Assembly: GCA_903844785.1 (NCBI GenBank)
Contig: CAIMVB010000372.1
Location: forward strand, 1 to 15,923
Direction: 5' to 3'
DNA length: 15,923 bases
DNA from: an uncultured Rhodospirillales bacterium
Lineage (GTDB): Bacteria > Pseudomonadota > Alphaproteobacteria > Acetobacterales > Acetobacteraceae
Positions within the stretch are counted from its first letter, which is position 1; the number at the start of each line of letters is the position of its first letter. Shown in pieces: positions 13,014 to 15,923 of this stretch. A program made the position numbers and the translations under genes. The notes below the pieces were generated by a model that saw only the letters and a program-made list of their open reading frames with translations, ran no database searches and had not been told where the DNA came from.

Positions 13014-13858
13014 ATAGCCCTTTCCCACTTGCGGAAGGTTGGAAGGGGGGGCCGCAAGCCGCGCGCGATGCGGCTTACGACAATCTGGCCGGCGTGCCCG
13101 ATAGCGCCGCGCAGGTCGCCAACCGCAATACGCTTTCAGTCGCGTTTCGCGCCGCGCATGCCGGGCATCTCGATCTGCCCTTCGGCGCGGGTGAGCGGGA
13201 GAAATGGGACCTTTACCCCGCAGCGCGCGCTGATGCGCCCTGCCTGGTCTTCATCCATGGCGGCTATTGGCAGCGCAATCGGCGAGAGGATTTCGCCATC
13301 ATGGCCGAAGGCGCCTTGGCCGCTGGCTGGTCGGTTGGGATTTGCGGCTATACCCTCGCCCCCGATGCTTCCATGAACAAGATTGTGGCGGAGATTCACG
13401 CCGCGCTGGATTGGCTTGGCGTGCATGGCAAGGCGCATGGCATAGCGGGCAAGGTGGTGGCTTCCGGCTGGTCGGCTGGCGGGCATTTGGCGGCGCTGGC
13501 GGCGGAACATCCTTTGGTGGTGGGCGCGCTTGCCATGTCTGGCATTTATGAATTGGCCCCAATCGTTGAGACCAATCTGAACGACAAGCTGCATCTGACG
13601 CCGGAAGAAATCGCGGCGCATTCACCCATTCGCCGCCCCGTGGTGCAAAAGCCCATCGCCATTGCTTATGGCGCGCGTGAATTGCCGGAACTGCGCCGGC
13701 AAAGCCGCGTCTTTCACCGCCATCGCGCAGAGGCGCAAGCGCCGGGCGCGCTGATCCCGGTGCCGGAGGCGGATCATTTCCGCGTGCTGGAAGCGCTCTG
13801 GCGCCGTGATGGGATGCTGCTGCGCGCGGCGGCGGAAGTGCTGGCGGCGGCGGGATAA
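13010..13858 (+). CDS. Alpha/beta hydrolase, kynurenine-formamidase-like
   Basis: The 282-residue product has the alpha/beta hydrolase core. The oxyanion motif HGGYW (83-87) is the HGGxW signature of kynurenine formamidase and related esterases. The nucleophile elbow is GWSAGGH with Ser155, the acid is probably Glu224 in GARELPELRRQS (Asp in animal arylformamidases), and the base His256 is in EADHFRV. Kynurenine formamidase hydrolyses N-formyl-kynurenine, but no other tryptophan-degradation gene is here, and many related proteins cleave other esters or amides. The start overlaps the stop of the dehydrogenase gene (ATGA), so the pair is translationally coupled. It is the last gene of the operon, ending 16 bases before a strong terminator. 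No signal peptide. Confidence 0.87.
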   Translation: MNSPFPLAEGWKGGPQAARDAAYDNLAGVPDSAAQVANRNTLSVAFRAAHAGHLDLPFGAGEREKWDLYPAARADAPCLVFIHGGYWQRNRREDFAIMAEGALAAGWSVGICGYTLAPDASMNKIVAEIHAALDWLGVHGKAHGIAGKVVASGWSAGGHLAALAAEHPLVVGALAMSGIYELAPIVETNLNDKLHLTPEEIAAHSPIRRPVVQKPIAIAYGARELPELRRQSRVFHRHRAEAQAPGALIPVPEADHFRVLEALWRRDGMLLRAAAEVLAAAG

Positions 13859-13874
13859 CTTCGTCCCGCAAACA

Positions 13875-13905
13875 AAAACGGCGCGGGAAGGCCCCGCGCC
13901 GTTTT
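13875..13905. terminator. Strong bidirectional intrinsic terminator
   Basis: A perfect 13-bp stem (AAAACGGCGCGGG, 13875-13887, with CCCGCGCCGTTTT, 13893-13905) encloses loop AAGGC. On the plus strand four T close the stem; on the minus strand it is followed by TTTTTGTTT. It ends both the operon at 10670-13858 and the convergent fusA transcript, whose stop codon is 24 bases away. Confidence 0.9.
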
Positions 13906-13928
13906 GCTGACCGACAATCAGGCGTGAA

Positions 13929-15923
13929 TTACGCCGACTTTGCCATGATCTCATCCGCGATATTGCGCGGCACCGGATCATAATGGTGGAACTGCATGGA
14001 GAAGGAAGCGCGCCCCTTCGTCATGCCACGCAGATTGGAAATATAGCCGAACATTTCCTTCAGCGGCACATGCGCGCGCACAATCACGCTGGTGCCCGCC
14101 ATATCCTGGCTTTGGATGACGCCGCGGCGACGATTCAAGTCACCCACCACATCGCCCACGTGATCAGATGGCGTGGTCACTTCCACATCCATGATCGGTT
14201 CAAGAATCACCGGGCCGGCCTTCTTCATGCCTTCGCGGAAGCAGGCCTTGGCGGCGATTTCAAACGCCAGCGCGCTGGAGTCAACGTCGTGATACTTGCC
14301 ATCCACCAGGCTGTACTTGAAGTCCACGGTCGGGAAGCCAGCCAGCACGCCGGTATCCGCCTGCACCTTGATCCCTTTTTCCACCGCCGGGATGTATTCC
14401 TTCGGCACCGCGCCACCCACAACGCCATTGTGGAATTCGATCCCTTCGTTCCGTTCCTTTGGTTCGAAGATGATCTTCACTTCAGCGTATTGGCCCGAAC
14501 CGCCCGACTGCTTCTTGTGGGTATAGGTTTCGGTATGCGCCTTGGAGATGGTTTCACGATAAGCCACCTGCGGCGCGCCGATATTCGCATCCACACCATA
14601 TTCGCGCTTCAGGCGGTCAATGATGATTTCCAGATGCAATTCGCCCATGCCGGACAGAATGGTCTGGCCGGTTTCCTGATCGGTACGCAGGCGGAGAGAT
14701 GGGTCTTCCCCGGCCAGTTTCTGCAGGCCAAGGGTCATTTTCTCGACCCCTTCCTTGGTCTTCGGCTCGACAGAAATGTCGATGACCGGCACCGGGAAGG
14801 CCATGCGTTCCAGCACCACCGCATCTTCCTGCGCGGCCAGCGTGTCACCCGTGCCGGTATCCTTCAGGCCGACGAATGCCGCGATATCACCCGCGAAGAC
14901 TTCCTTGATTTCTTCACGCTTATCGGCGTGCATCTGGAACATACGGCCGACACGTTCCTTATGGCCCTTGGTGGTGTTCAGCACCTGGTCACCCGAACGC
15001 AGCACGCCGCGATAGACGCGCACAAAGGTCAGATTGCCGTATTTGTCGTTGATGATCTTGAACGCCAAGCCTGCGAAGGGCTCGTTTTCATTGGCGGGGA
15101 TCACGCGGCGATCGGCGGTTTCATCCTGGCCTTCTTCCGGCGCAACCTTGATGCCTTCGCGGTCAATCGGCGAAGGCAGGTATTCAATGACGGCATCCAG
15201 CAAGGGCTGCACGCCCTTGTTCTTGAAGGCTGTGCCGCACAGTACCGGGCGGAATTCGCCGCTGATGGTGCCGCGCTTGATGCAGCGCTTCAGGGTTTCG
15301 ATACTGACATCGCCCTTATCGAAATATTCTTCCATCGCCGCTTCATCAATACCGACAACAGTATCCAGCAGCTTCTGGCGATATTCGGCGGCCTTGTCAG
15401 CCAAATCGGCGGGGATCGCCGCTTCGTGATACTTCGCGCCAAGCTCATCGCCTTCCCAGATCAGCGCCTTCATCTCAACCAGATCAACAATGCCCTGGAA
15501 GGTATCTTCAATGCCGATCGGCAATTGCAGCGTAACCCAATTGATGCCGAGCTTTTCCGTCAGCGTATCAGCCGCGCGATAGAAATCGGCGCCGGTACGA
15601 TCGAGCTTGTTGATGAAGATGATGCGCGGCACGTTGTAACGGTCAGCCAAGCGCCAATTGGTCTCAGACTGCGGCTGCACGCCGGCGACACCTTCAATGA
15701 TGAAGATCGCGCCATCAAGCACGCGCAAGGACCGGTTCACTTCAATGTTGAAGTCGATATGGCCCGGCGTGTCGATGATGTTGATGCGGTGGTCATTCCA
15801 CACGGCGGTCACGGCGGCGGAGGTGATGGTAATCCCGCGCTCACGTTCCTGGTCCATGTAATCGGTGGTGGTATTGCCTTCATGCACTTCACCGATCTTG
15901 TGGGACTTGCCGGTGTAGTACAG
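13929..15923 (-). CDS. fusA: Elongation factor G, 5' end beyond window
   Basis: 664 residues are encoded in an open frame that runs off the right edge at the segment [16 protein letters not shown]; about 30 residues with the P-loop are missing. EF-G is the ribosomal translocase that uses GTP and also helps recycle ribosomes. Switch I ([11 protein letters not shown]), switch II (DTPGHIDF) and the guanine motif (NKLD) are intact. Domain II (FVRVYRGVL), domain III ([20 protein letters not shown]), domain IV ([13 protein letters not shown] to [15 protein letters not shown]) and domain V (LLEP-like [39 protein letters not shown]) are complete. Expected full length of about 695 fits the family. The gene is followed by a terminator and a convergent hydrolase gene, not by tuf as in the usual str operon, so this may be a second copy or a rearranged locus. 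Confidence 0.97.
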   Translation of the reverse strand: MYYTGKSHKIGEVHEGNTTTDYMDQERERGITITSAAVTAVWNDHRINIIDTPGHIDFNIEVNRSLRVLDGAIFIIEGVAGVQPQSETNWRLADRYNVPRIIFINKLDRTGADFYRAADTLTEKLGINWVTLQLPIGIEDTFQGIVDLVEMKALIWEGDELGAKYHEAAIPADLADKAAEYRQKLLDTVVGIDEAAMEEYFDKGDVSIETLKRCIKRGTISGEFRPVLCGTAFKNKGVQPLLDAVIEYLPSPIDREGIKVAPEEGQDETADRRVIPANENEPFAGLAFKIINDKYGNLTFVRVYRGVLRSGDQVLNTTKGHKERVGRMFQMHADKREEIKEVFAGDIAAFVGLKDTGTGDTLAAQEDAVVLERMAFPVPVIDISVEPKTKEGVEKMTLGLQKLAGEDPSLRLRTDQETGQTILSGMGELHLEIIIDRLKREYGVDANIGAPQVAYRETISKAHTETYTHKKQSGGSGQYAEVKIIFEPKERNEGIEFHNGVVGGAVPKEYIPAVEKGIKVQADTGVLAGFPTVDFKYSLVDGKYHDVDSSALAFEIAAKACFREGMKKAGPVILEPIMDVEVTTPSDHVGDVVGDLNRRRGVIQSQDMAGTSVIVRAHVPLKEMFGYISNLRGMTKGRASFSMQFHHYDPVPRNIADEIMAKSA

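Noticed and set aside
13010..13858. Firm naming of the hydrolase as kynurenine formamidase (kynB)
   Set aside because: The HGGYW motif fits, but no tryptophan-degradation genes are present and the motif also occurs in related esterases.
1..15923. Mobile element, phage or CRISPR content
   Set aside because: No transposase, integrase, direct-repeat array or tRNA-linked attachment site was seen, and gene composition looks even across the window.

Overview
The window reads as chromosomal DNA of a GC-rich alphaproteobacterium. Rhodospirillales, perhaps Acetobacteraceae, is the best guess. The grounds are a Tim44/TimA-type membrane-anchored protein, a minC-minD-minE operon, a RibA with a decayed RibB-like N-terminal half, and an orphan LivK-type binding protein of a kind common in soil and water alphaproteobacteria. 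No phage, IS, CRISPR, tRNA or rRNA is visible. Most genes are housekeeping or ordinary metabolism. Coding density is high and no gene-free stretch reaches 300 bases.

Layout. 1-768 (+): 3' part of a lysine 2,3-aminomutase-family radical SAM enzyme, closest in its active-site pattern to EpmB. 875-2107 (+): Tat-exported branched-chain-amino-acid-type ABC substrate-binding protein, ending at a hairpin. 2156-3850 (-): ribA (GTP cyclohydrolase II) followed 3 bp later by a small YkuD-type L,D-transpeptidase. 4057-4827 (+): orphan OmpR/PhoB-type response regulator. 4834-5388 (-): histidine phosphatase, with two alternative hairpins in its leader. 5564-6229 (+): Tim44-domain protein. 6290-8368 (+): large membrane-anchored vWA/GATase-like protein. 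8369-8499: intergenic structure made of nested inverted repeats. 8500-10416 (-): minE, minD, minC, with a perfect DnaA box near the predicted minC promoter. 10670-13858 (+): a tight four-gene operon encoding an NMT1/THI5-like binding protein without a signal peptide, a hotdog thioesterase, a D-2-hydroxyacid dehydrogenase and a kynurenine-formamidase-like alpha/beta hydrolase. 13875-13905: strong bidirectional terminator. 13929-15923 (-): fusA (EF-G), cut by the window end and not followed by tuf.

How it fits together. MinCDE places the division septum. EF-G drives translocation, and the EpmB-like enzyme may serve EF-P modification. RibA starts flavin synthesis. The four-gene operon looks like a small acyl/amide or hydroxy-acid catabolic unit whose substrate cannot be read from sequence. 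It is the best candidate here for an uncharacterised pathway. The items most worth a second look are the nested inverted repeat downstream of minE, the DnaA box at minC, the signal-less binding protein operon and the fusA copy without tuf.
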